Positions 1 through 9,900 of a DNA stretch of 20,119 nt are shown here, one piece after another; the first letter of the stretch is position 1, and every line of letters starts with the position of its first letter. The DNA is taken from contig BDIU01000579.1 of assembly GCA_002118135.1 (NCBI GenBank), positions 1-20,119 of the forward strand, given 5' to 3'. The position numbers were made by a program, and so were the translations under genes. Origin of the DNA: Trebouxia sp. TZW2008. Its lineage: Eukaryota > Chlorophyta > Trebouxiophyceae > Trebouxiales > Trebouxiaceae. Below the pieces are notes generated by a model. That model saw nothing but the letters and a program-made list of their open reading frames with translations, made no database searches and was not told the DNA's origin.

Positions 1-75
1 ACAGAAATCTCTGATCACTGATGCATGCATGCTTCCTGTGGGGATCCAGTAACTTCTTGAGCTGTAAGGGACAAC

Positions 76-279
76 CTAGATTGACCTCTTAGCCAATCTA
101 GCACTCCTACGGCCAGCAGGAGCCACCCCGCTGCCAGAGCCTTTTGAAGGCTGAGCTGCTTGCACTGCAACTCTGTCCCAATACTCATCAAGCGCTTGGG
201 GAGCATTCTTCAGATTGTTGAAGGGCTCCCATGTGTTGTTCTCATGGCCATATCCTGCCCATTTGACCAAGAACTTCAC
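76..279 (-). pseudogene. Chromodomain end of a Ty3/gypsy-type polyprotein (fragment)
   Basis: The minus strand encodes a chromodomain core, KFLVKWAGYGHENNTWEP, followed by NNLKNAPQALDEYW. This is the aromatic-cage pattern found at the integrase C-terminus of chromovirus (Ty3/gypsy) polyproteins, where it binds histone marks and guides integration. A basic Gly/Ser/Arg tail of about 25 residues follows, with a stop at 78-76. In the same frame just upstream (plus positions 292-294 and 307-309) there are stop codons, and no integrase core is recognisable, so this is a decayed remnant. A host chromodomain protein is possible, but the short tail after the domain and the neighbouring retroelement debris favour a retrotransposon. 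Confidence 0.65.
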
Positions 280-451
280 ACCCTTATCAGTTCAGCTCCG
301 AAACCACTATAACGGAGTTGAGTCTATGCGCAAGAAGGTCGTATGGAAAATCACACGAGTGGCGTTGGTTGCAGTGCGTATATGCCGGTTCGTAACTCCT
401 AAAGGACGTTACAACCTAGGACTGGTATTGTAACGCACGCAGCCGTTACAG
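280..451. other. Spacer between chromodomain remnant and kinase fragment
   Basis: No coding or repeat signal that I can support. It may contain further decayed polyprotein sequence on the minus strand, but stop codons interrupt every reading that extends the chromodomain. Confidence 0.4.
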
Positions 452-773
452 TTGGAGAACATTCATGAGCATGGCTTTGTGCATCGTGACATCCGTCTGG
501 ACAATGTTGTGAGACACAATGACGGCTGGCTTCTGATTGATTGGGAACTACTCGGAAGAGCAAATCAGCTAGTATGGTGGGAGGGGAAGCTGTTGCCAGA
601 TGGAGTGAAGCACAGAATACAACCTTACACATGCAAAACAGATCTGTGGCAGCTTGGCATGCGTATCAAGACAGCTACAAAGCTGTGCTGGTGTAGCGTT
701 CACATCCTTTGCTGATCGTTTGTTGGCTGGAAACTTTGCCACTGCAGCTTCAGCACAAGCATCATTGTATTGA
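452..773 (+). pseudogene. Protein-kinase-like C-lobe fragment, frameshifted
   Basis: The reading from 452 gives a kinase catalytic loop, HGFVHRDIRLDNVV (HRD plus the conserved Asn). Then comes LLIDWELLG, where DWE takes the place of DFG, and later CKTDLWQLGM, resembling the D-x-W-x-x-G element of helix F. No N-lobe is seen: an in-frame stop lies at 431-433. At about 665-690 the kinase reading moves to another frame, which continues as AGVAFTSFADRLLAGNFATA and stops at 771-773. That continuation looks like a normal kinase end, so one small indel probably broke the gene. The DWE variant is seen in divergent kinase-like proteins of fungi, oomycetes and algae that are often repeat-associated; the assignment to a particular family is uncertain. 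Confidence 0.55.
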
Positions 774-1229
774 CTATGGGTTGTGGACGTGTGTACATCA
801 CTGTGCAGTTTGAACTTCAAAGGCTTACCTGTATTTGACATTACCTTGTACCCTAAATGCGACTCTTCTGGAAACCATGCGATGCAAGATTTTGCTCGCA
901 TTATGTAAATGCAAGCGGTAGCAGACACATCGCATAGCATAGCCACAGCCGCATTGTACTTTGGATTGTAGATGTGCAGCCCAAGCTCGCGCATGTGGCT
1001 TGATGACACATCCCACATATGTCCCCCCTTTTTTGGTAGGGAACATATATCAAATGCTCTGTTTGGGAGCTGATAGGAGCGTGTAGGTATCGAGGCGACT
1101 GCGAAAGAATGTCAATCGCTAAGTCCAGATAGATGTGAGTCATGGCCTTCGAGGCGCCTTCTTGCAAGTTGTCGCATTGGGTGTCCTAAATGAGATACCA
1201 CTCGTGGTCTTTCTTGCTACTTTCATGAG
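774..1229. other. Unassigned stretch with one long minus-strand open frame
   Basis: A minus-strand frame is open from 1018 down to 569, overlapping the kinase fragment. Its part above 774 reads like protein (for example ELGLHIYNPKYNAAVAML and SHLGYKVMSNTGKPLKFKL), but I recognise no family. It may be a further piece of a mobile element. No RNA gene or repeat was seen. Confidence 0.2.
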
Positions 1230-2083
1230 TTAGGTGGCAGTCGAAAATGAGTCCCGTGCCATACTGGTGCTATTCCAGATTTTGGAGGTATTTAGAGCAT
1301 ATCGAGGTGGATTGGGGCACAGAAGCAAGCTTATCCGTTCGTCTTCTGAGACCGCCTGAGATGGTAATCCCACGTGACCGATCACGTCATCCCGAGAAGG
1401 CCCGAGAAAGCCACGAGAAGGCGATCTTACACGCCTTCGTGAAACGGGCACGTGGAGGAGGAGGATTTTACATGCATTAGCCAGCCAACAAGTCTGATCG
1501 CTTGCGTTAGAAAACCTGATCAAATGTTCAGAAAATAAAAACAATCCAGTATAAAGGTAAAAACCTGCATATGATCTTTCTGACTGAAAGAAGGACCGCA
1601 TTGTGTCTGTTTCTGAAGTGAACAAAGAAGCATAATGTTGCCCCAATGGCTGTAGAAGAGGACACTCATGGACCACGTGTAGTTCATCTGCAAGGCTGCC
1701 AAGGCCACAATGAGAGCAGACCCTGTCAGCCCTAGGAACACCAGATAAGCGGCCAGTGACAATGGGAAGCAGGTGTGAACCCAGCCTAAACTGCAGAAAA
1801 CAACGCATGCGCCTGCCAGAAAGGCACGTGACAGTAACGCTTGCGTTTGCAGAAACCAGTGATGATTAGTGCAACTAACCACCCCAGCAAGAGCTGTCCT
1901 AGGACAATGCAAAGCAAAATCATTGCCTCCCTGCAAGTCCTGCCTCAACAGGTCTATAATGGCAGGCACTTCGAGCATGCAAGGAACAGCAGTGTGATCG
2001 CTGGCCGAATGACCTGGAGGCATTTCGGCCGACACACTGGAAGAGGAAAGAGTCAACATCTTGCATTGCACCCGACAAAACAT
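1230..2083 (-). pseudogene. C-terminal part of a non-LTR retrotransposon (LINE) ORF, fragment A
   Basis: The frame from 1808 downwards encodes RCFLQFRLGSHLLPI, then a zinc-knuckle motif CSHCGLGSLADELHVVHEC (C-x2-C-x9-H-x4-C), then a region ending near MRSFFQSERSYAGFYLY. This is the usual layout of the tail that follows the reverse transcriptase in LINE polyproteins of plants and algae. Upstream (2083-1800) the likely continuation, SCTNHHWFLQTQALLSRAF, is in a different frame, so a frameshift lies near 1800-1810. Reverse transcriptase and endonuclease parts are not present; the piece is 5'-truncated, as is typical for LINE insertions. The reading below about 1480 is probably non-coding although it stays open. 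Confidence 0.6.
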
Positions 2084-2757
2084 CCTTAGCAGAGTTAGGC
2101 CGGTACCCTTTTCAGATTCACTTTTGGCAGCATATTCTGCGATTTCATAACAAACTCCTGTGGCTGGGCAGTTGGAAACTTGCTGTATTTGCTAGCTATG
2201 GTTTTGATGATGAAGCCTCTGCGTTGAGGCCACAGCTGAGTGCTTTTTTTGACACACAACCTGGCAGACTGCGCACTTGCTCACCTGTAGATGTGACAGA
2301 CATTGTTGAAAGAAAGCAGGAGCGACATAGGGCAGCTTTTTTGTCAAGTAACCTTCGCAACGTCACCTCATACAAGTCTTTTCACCCTGCCCATGCTTAT
2401 GCTCAGTGCCCGTCCTCAGTCAGATGTCTTTCCAATAGGAGGCTGATCAGCAGGTTCAGGAGTGGCTGTCATGGTTTGCGTGTTGACATTGAGCGCTTTA
2501 CCAAAGACGGACACGTGGTTGAGAAGGAGGAAAGGGTTTGTCATGTCTGCCATTCCACTGCTGTAGAGGATGAGCAGCATTGTCTCCTAGGTTGCGCTGC
2601 ATACAGTCATCTTCGTGGGGAACATGCAGAGCTTTTTCAGGCCACACCCTGTCCAATGGCATCAGCAACCCCAACCTTTTGGGGAAGCATCTTAGATTAT
2701 GTTTTGCACACAGAAAATCCGTACTGCCTTCAATTGACTCCACGTAGATTAGATTAG
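2080..2757 (+). pseudogene. C-terminal part of a LINE ORF, fragment B
   Basis: An open frame runs without a start codon from about 2080 to the stop before 2758. It begins LAELGRYPFQIHFWQHILRF, the conserved block after the reverse transcriptase in many LINEs. It continues through RRLISRFRSGCHGLRVDIE to the knuckle CHVCHSTAVEDEQHCLLGC, which has the same C-x2-C-x9-H-x4-C spacing as fragment A. Protein similarity to fragment A is visible around the R-F-R-x-G-x-H block, but the two are clearly different copies or subfamilies. The 5' part of the element is missing, and fragment A lies head to head with it near 2080. A 3' untranslated part probably runs to the ACTTG repeat at 2924-2940. Confidence 0.7.
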
Positions 2758-2923
2758 AGCGTCGGCCTAAGTACATAGTACTAGCACCTTTTCTCATCAT
2801 CCCCAGCAATGACAGTGCTCTATTATGGATTCCAAAGTGACTCTTTAGAGCGTTCTTTTGTGTTTATTTCTTTCATGCTATTACAGTCTGTTGGCCCATG
2901 TTGGGCCCCAGGACTATAATGTA

Positions 2924-2940
2924 ACTTGACTTGACTTGAC
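2924..2940 (+). repeat. (ACTTG)n short tandem repeat, probable 3' end of LINE fragment B
   Basis: Three full ACTTG units and a partial one follow about 165 bases of untranslated sequence after the stop of LINE fragment B. Many LINEs end in a short tandem repeat instead of poly(A), so this is the likely 3' terminus of that insertion. Confidence 0.5.
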
Positions 2941-2941
2941 C

Positions 2942-3918
2942 AGGCGCCACGTGGCCCAGCGGCACGCCCTATTACGACCGTAACACTTTGTCCCACCGTA
3001 CACGTAGACCGATGTAGACCACCCGTAGATCGGCTCCTCTCTCTGTCTGCTGAATCTTTTGCAAGCATAAGGCACCTTAATAATTTATGTGCAATTGACC
3101 CCATGTACAGCTTGCTCGACGTACTACTAGCTTTGCCAATGTGGCAGTCTCTCCAGAATCTCATGCTCATGTAATAACGAATTCGGCAACGCCTTTGAAC
3201 CAGGCACCCTCAGCGTGATGTTGACACGCCCACTCAGCAATCTTAGGTCTGACCTCTCTGTTATCAATGCACCATTGTTTGGTCGCCTTAGCATTGGCAA
3301 TGTATCTGTTTCAGCTACATTAGTATTAAATGCTAATATTGTTGCTGCAACCTGACTAGATTGACCGAAAGTCGTGCTCTTGTCCTCTGCAGAAGGAGGT
3401 GAAAGGTCCTGGTGAAGTCTCGTTTAGTCAACGGCTGCTTGACGAGCACTGATTGAACATCATATCAGCACAGGGTCGTCATCTGCTCACTCACAGGCAT
3501 GCATTGATCAAAGACATCCGTATCATGACTAGTCTAAGGACACCATCCATAAATCTGCAGTCACGTCTTAGGCTAGTGCTAGACAGAGGATGCATTTGCA
3601 GCAAAATCCAGAGCTGTCAATTGTCATGCTTAGCAAACACAACCAAAATCCTAAACCCTCTCTCATTCAGGCAGCTCTGCATGTGTCTTACCTACTGCGA
3701 CTCTGAAATAGACCGAAACCCTGAACTATCAAGTCTGACATACATTACTTGATGCAGGTTTGTTGCGCCTACTGTGCATTCTGTGACACTGCGTAAGTAC
3801 ATCACCCATCTGTCCACTACATGGAGGTTGTGCACAACATCAGTTTTCAAACTAGACCACCTTCACTAACTAGCACTTGCAATACTGCTGACATAAGGGG
3901 TGCTGATCATGACCCTCC
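2942..3918. other. Intergenic stretch between LINE fragment B and the amylase stop
   Basis: No complete gene is seen. One plus-strand frame is open from about 3131 to a TGA at 3353-3355. Its second half reads like a beta-rich protein (GTLSVMLTRPLSNLRSDLSV, then a run of alternating Val, Ser and Ala), but no family is recognised and no upstream exon was found. The part next to 3918 should hold the 3' untranslated region of the amylase; I found no minus-strand TGTAA there. Confidence 0.3.
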
Positions 3919-3969
3919 TCAGCTGCCATTACCGTTGCCATTACCGTTGCCATTACTGTTGCCGTCACC
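3919..3969 (-). repeat. Asn-Gly codon repeat at the amylase C-terminus
   Basis: The last exon ends in imperfect 6/12-base units reading (on the plus strand) CCATTACCGTTG. They encode [18 protein letters not shown] just before the stop at 3921-3919. The tail lies beyond the conserved DWAVWEK end of the enzyme, so it is an added low-complexity extension likely to vary in length between strains. Confidence 0.8.
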
Positions 3970-6900
3970 ATTGCCTGGAGTCAGTTCAAGGGGGACCTTT
4001 TCCCACACAGCCCAGTCTTGGCCGCTAACGTACATTTTCCAGCCTTCACTAGCTTTAGGTTCCACGTCACCCATATACCCTTGTGGACCTAGCTTAAGCA
4101 CCACCCTACCACAGGACAACACAATGCAGAAGTGAAAACCTGCAGGATACTTTCAAACAATGACAGTTTGATAAACACAATGCAAGAAACCTTCTTGCAA
4201 GGCTTGATCTTTTGGAAAACACAAACACAGCTGTAAAACTGCGACCCCATGAGAAGCAGATTGCACTCTGACAGAGTCAATTTGGCATCCAAAGTAATGT
4301 GCAATTGACAGATATGGGGACTGACTGCAAGCACAGGTGTTGCAGAAAGGACAAGCAAGCTTACAGCATCAGGCAAACGTGCAAGCAATGATGTGGTCAA
4401 GGCCATACATGTCTTTCTTTGTGCAGTGTTGATTGCTTGGGGCTGTTTCACTATGTCATAGATGCTTGAACCTGGCAAACCCATAGTCACGGCCACTGTG
4501 TAGCAAAGACAGTCAGCCTTGTTGGCCAAGTGAAGCATGCAGAAACCTTTCTCTTATGCTATGCAGTATACTCCAATGCCACAATGGAGAGAGCAAAACT
4601 GCCTTCGTCACATCACAGCGACAGAAAGTCTTTGTATTTTCACCTCTCATCGATTTTTGCCACATACAAGTCATTTGCACAACGCTGGATAGCCAAGCTG
4701 CTGCCGGCATGCAGCCTCTGCCGCTTCCTCAGCGCTATGAGCTGAACAATAACGTATGTAGAGCGGTCATCCCACATGTGCTCCCACGCAACACACGGTA
4801 TTCCAGGGTGTGTCAGAATGTAGGCATAGCCCAAGCAAATGGAATCATGCGGAAAAGGCCAGTGTTGCTGAGTGCTACCTGCGCTCAGCCAACACTGCAT
4901 CAGACTACTTGGCACTTCAGAATGTAGGAATAGCCCAAGCTAACGAGATTGCACTTGAAAGGCCACTTTGCTGAGTGCTACCTGCGCTCAGCCAACATTC
5001 CATCAAGCTAGTTGACACTCCAGGGTGTGTCAGAATGTAGACACAGCGCAAGCTAATGGAATCACAGGAAAGGCCAGTGTTGCTGAGTGCTACCTGCGCT
5101 CAGCAAACACTACATCAAGTTAGTTGACACTCCAGGGTGTGTCAGCATGTAGGCATAGCCCAAGCCAATGAAAACATACGGAAATAGCCAGTGTTGCTGA
5201 GTGCTACCTGCGCTCAGCAAACACTACACCAGGTTACTTCATGCTCCAGGGTGTGCCAGAATGTAGGCACAGCCCAGGCTGATCAAATGATACGGGAAAG
5301 GCCAGTGTTGTTTTTTTGCTGTCATGAGAGCTGCTTGACAAATCACAGCTTGTCAAAATGGACTGCGCAAGGTATTCACCGCAGTCAGCAGGCAAATACG
5401 TCAAGCAAAGCATTGCCTTGTCACGCTGCATTGGTAGACAGCTGGCAGAAGCATTTGCATGCTGCACATCACAAACAAGTTTTGAGCTGAAACCAGGTTG
5501 CAAGTAGCAGAAAAGCATCTCTGGCCTGGCTTTTGTTTCCACAGGTTTGCTGGCTTAAGGTCAACTTCCACGTGAACATTGCTTCAAACAAATTATTCTA
5601 TCAGCATTTTACTGTTTCTGCATGCACTCAGCAGGGTGATCAAACCTACTTGGCAAGCAATTGGGCAAATGATGAATGATAATTTGTGTATTGGTCTGCT
5701 TCCACATGCATCCCACAAAATCAAAGCTTGTCAGCAGGCATGCAAGCAAATGACAAACTATGACCTGTGTCATGGTTGTCTTTGAGTGTGCAGGCCTTCT
5801 GGGGCCACCAGCCAAGCAGCCCTGGGAACTTTTTGTTTGTGTCCAGCAGTGATTGATACTCCACGACCCCAACAGATTCCTAAAGAAGGTCATTGGTGGG
5901 TATGCACCTTATCAGCAGGCATGCAGGCAAAGGTTTAGTGAACACCTGTGTCATGTTTGTCTGTGAGGGTACAGGCCTTCTGGGTCCATCAGCCAAGCAG
6001 CCATGGGGCTTGTACATTTGTGTGCAGCAGTGTTTGATACTCCATGACCCCAACAGGTTCCTGAAGAAGGTCATTGATGGGTATGCACCTTATCAGCAGG
6101 CATGCAGGCAAAGGCCAAGCGAACACCTGTGTCATGTTTGTCGGTGAAGGTACAGGCCTTCTGGGTCCATCAGCCAAGCAGCCCTGGGGCTTTTGCGTTC
6201 AAATCCAGCAGTGTTTGATACTCCCTGATGCCAACAACTGCCAAATGAATGTCATTGGTGGGTATGCACCTTATCAGCAGGCATGCAGGCAAGTGATGAA
6301 CAGTGACCTGTGTCATGGTTGTCTATGAAGGTACAGGCCTTCTGGGGCCACCAGCCTAGCAGCCCTGGGGCTTTTCCATGCTTGTCCTCTAGTCTCTGAT
6401 ACTCTCTATTCTTAACAGCTTCCTGCAAAATGCCCTTGGTGGGAAAGTCAAAAGCCGCCACCCCTTGCCCTGAGTTACTGATCCAGTCGCACAGCACTTG
6501 CCGCGGCGCGTCTTGATCCTGCTCCAGAGCGTTGTCTTGCCACCTACGCTTCAACCAGGGGTGCTTGCCAAACCTCTACAGGGCCTCTGAAGATCTGGGG
6601 GTTGCCCACACTGTGTGTGCAGGTTTGCGGAGGTTGCAGGCCTGCTGGGGCAGTTGCGTGGGCTACACTAGGAATGCTCTGATATTGACACAAACTTGTG
6701 TGGGTGGCCGGCGCACAACTTTTGGCCGGGTGCGGTTTTGGGTGCTCGCCCCAGGGGAAGCGGGGGGTGTAAAGGCCTGGTGCTTGCTCTTGACTTTGCA
6801 CCAACCCCAATTTGAAAAGTGGGGCCAAAGCTACCACGTTGAAATGACCAAGCCAGCAGAACTTCTCTTCCATTCACTGACATGATCTGTGTCAAAGATG

Positions 6901-9900
6901 CATTGTGCATTCCAATCTGAGACATAGGCAAGCTGGGTTACCAGCAGCAAATAACAACACAATTGTCATGCAGAAGCGCTGTTGTGCAACTCAACTGAGA
7001 CTTCAGCAACACAGCGTTGGTCTGGGAGGTCCATCTACAAACAGGTAGCATCTGCAGTGTTTTGAATCTTTCAATGCACAGAAGACCAAGCGCCCTTGCT
7101 TACCTCATGTCAACCCAAAATTCTGCCAGATGCAGCGCCTGATCACCGATGGTTGAGTCCACGTAGTCCTTGACAAACTCTGGTGCGTACCTGTATAACA
7201 GCACAGCACATTGAACCAATGGACAGATGTATATTGTGCAACTCAGCAATGGCAACAGTGATGAAGACGTGACTGCGCTCAACACCATTTGGACACCTCA
7301 CAGGCAGCATGTACAGAGCAATCTCAGCACAGCGTTGTGCACGTAGAGCTTGGAAAGCGTGTCAGGGGTGTAGGGACTGAGCATAAAAACAACAAGAGGA
7401 CAGCGCTTGGGAAGCATGTCAGTGAGACCAGGCAACAGCAGGTCATTGAGATGAACAAGGGCCACAGCTTTACCAAAAACTAGAGTATTGTATCATTGGG
7501 CAGTTGGGGAAAGAGAGCGAGGAGGATGTTGTGGCTCCTACCCCTTGACAAAATCAAAGCGCCAGCCCATGAAGCCAATTTCATATCGCAGCCATGACAG
7601 CCACTCCTTCAGACTTCCCCTCAGCTCAACATTTGAGTGGTCTATATCTGTAGGCAGGAGTATGCATCAGCGCTTAGATTCCAGAGCCCGACTAGCAAGC
7701 CTACTGACTGATTGCAGTGAAGCAACAAACAAACAAGGAAGCAGCGCGCGGACACCTAGAGTGACGTCAGACCTGGTCCAGATCTGCGGGTAGGGCAGAT
7801 AAATATTACAACAACTGTGAGAAGAGGAACAAGAACCGTTTCAGTAACAATGACAGCTTACTCACTCTACCATAGGTGCCAGCACTATAGCATTGCACTC
7901 AACTGTATCAACCAGAAGGCACAGCAAATCTTAGTACAGCTTGATGCTTAGGAGCTTGCTGATTATGCTGAGGGTGCTGCACAGTTTGTTGCAGACATGT
8001 GAATGTCCTGACACATACGCATCAGCTCATGCATGCGGCTGGGTAGTCTGCTGTGCAACCCCCTCCTCTGAACACACATGAGTAGACCCTGATGCCACAC
8101 TCAAGGCACTGCAATGAATGCGCCCATAAGGCAGTGTGTCCTGAGCTATACAGGTGCAGAATGCTGCAACAAACCTCTCTCGCTGGAGGTGCAAAAAGCT
8201 GTCAGCTTGTGTTGCATGATTTCCATTAGTCTTTGATGCCCGTGCTCTCCTTGTCATGTCCTTCTAGTCTGGCAAACTACAAACTCATCTATGACTAAAC
8301 CTTGGTCTTGATGTGTTGAACCTTCCAGCAAAGTAAGTCCTCTAGGTCTGAAGGTCTGCAGCTTCTTATTGCGTTAGCTCATGTCATGCTGCATTGATGC
8401 TGAAGAAAAGGGGCTTGCCCTAAGTGTCAGCAAGCACCTGAGCTATCAACCCAACCTAGGATCAGACGAGCTTCGTACCTGGAGCAGGGTTATAATGGGC
8501 TCCTGTCTTGAGGCCACCAGTGCCTGCATAAAGGTAGTCGTCCATGCACACTGCCCAGCTACCCCAATTGAGCCTCCTGCCATGATGCTGCACATCATCC
8601 CTGCATATGACATCAGCATGGGAACAAGGAGAAACGTAAAGCCTACAGAGAAGCCAAGTAATGCACCAGGCTTCCCCTCAGACTTGCAGAGACAGGAGAT
8701 GGGGGAGTGCAGCACAGGGTAGAGAGCAAGGCACGCATGGGCACGTCCTCCTCGTGCGCATCAGGAGTCAACAGAAACAGAAACTGCATGATGTCAGGCG
8801 TCATACGCGGAGCTATTGTCAGCAAGAGCGGCCTGGGATTGCATGTGATGCTTGTGACACAGTTTCAGCCATCAGTTTCTGGTGGGTGTGCTGAAAAGCC
8901 CTGATGCGCATTTGTCTGAGGCATCAAAGGCTGTCATAGGTGCATCTGTGGGTGCAGATTGCAGTGCATGACATATCAGATCATCACCATCATCACTAGC
9001 ATTAACATTGGCATTCTCACTTCTGAGCTTCTATAATTCTGCTAGGTAGATGCAGAAACAATGAGATGATTCCAAACAATTCTTACCTACATGATGTTGT
9101 ACAATGCTAGTCAATCCTCAAAAGAGTCACCTGTATGAGTTCCAGAAGCCATTTGCATCTTGTGCATCTGCACAACGATGGTTGATGACCACGTCAGCTA
9201 TTGGCTTGATGCCAGCGTGGTTGAGAGCCCATGTAAGGCTCTGCAGCTGCTCCTTGTTGCCATAGCAGGAGTCAAGATTGTACAGCTGCCCGGGCAAATA
9301 ACCCTGCATTTGCACAAATTGGCTTTGGACAGAGTAGTGATCAGGCAGGTGCACTGCTTCTGTATGCACCTAGCAATGTCATGGAACCTTGTTCAATAAT
9401 TTGCAGATGATGATGAATGATATGAACAAAGGAGCTTTTTTAGGGCAAATCTGAGCTTCAGTCAGGAGACAGCTACTGAAATTATACTGCCTTGCATACC
9501 GTGAGCGCAAGGCAAGTTTTAAGGCAAACAAGAGGGATGTGAGCGGCCTCTGGCTTTGCCAGAGCAAGTTAAACAAATTCAGTACAGACTCAAACAACCT
9601 CTGCAGCAGATTTGACCATTGCAAAGCTGGCTACTCAAGGCAGTTGCAACTATGTGAGATGCATGCAGACGGTGTAGCACATGTGCTGGTGGGTGTAATG
9701 GCAAGCTCAGCAGCCATGCAGCATGTGGGTGTGGTTCAGACAGCTTCAGGATACCCACTTGACGTGACACTGACACACTGGGAGGCGGCAGCCAGATATG
9801 TGTAAAGCCTATTGCCTGCAAATCAGAGTTCAAGCTTACAAACTCACAAATTTGATCAAGCAGGCGTATTGGCTGGAGTATGGCAATGGCCGCATCTCAC

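Noticed and set aside
2823..3170. Minus-strand frame of 115 codons
   Set aside because: It runs across the LINE 3' end and the ACTTG repeat and shows no domain-like sequence.
3821..4135. Plus-strand frame with a Pro-Leu repeat
   Set aside because: It is the opposite-strand shadow of the Asn-Gly repeat in the last amylase exon.
5880..6177. Several similar open frames on both strands (e.g. starting [12 protein letters not shown])
   Set aside because: They are out-of-frame readings of the 181-base units; the exon-like frame is different and mostly broken.
4801..6431. Repeat arrays considered as a CRISPR-like or satellite structure
   Set aside because: The units have no constant repeat with unique spacers. 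They are direct partial copies of amylase exons 8 and 9 with flanking intron sequence.
8446..8715. Minus-strand open frame with long hydrophobic stretches, looking like a membrane protein
   Set aside because: It overlaps amylase exon 5 (8576-8479) in another frame. The exon reading [13 protein letters not shown] to [12 protein letters not shown] matches the enzyme family and fits both splice phases.
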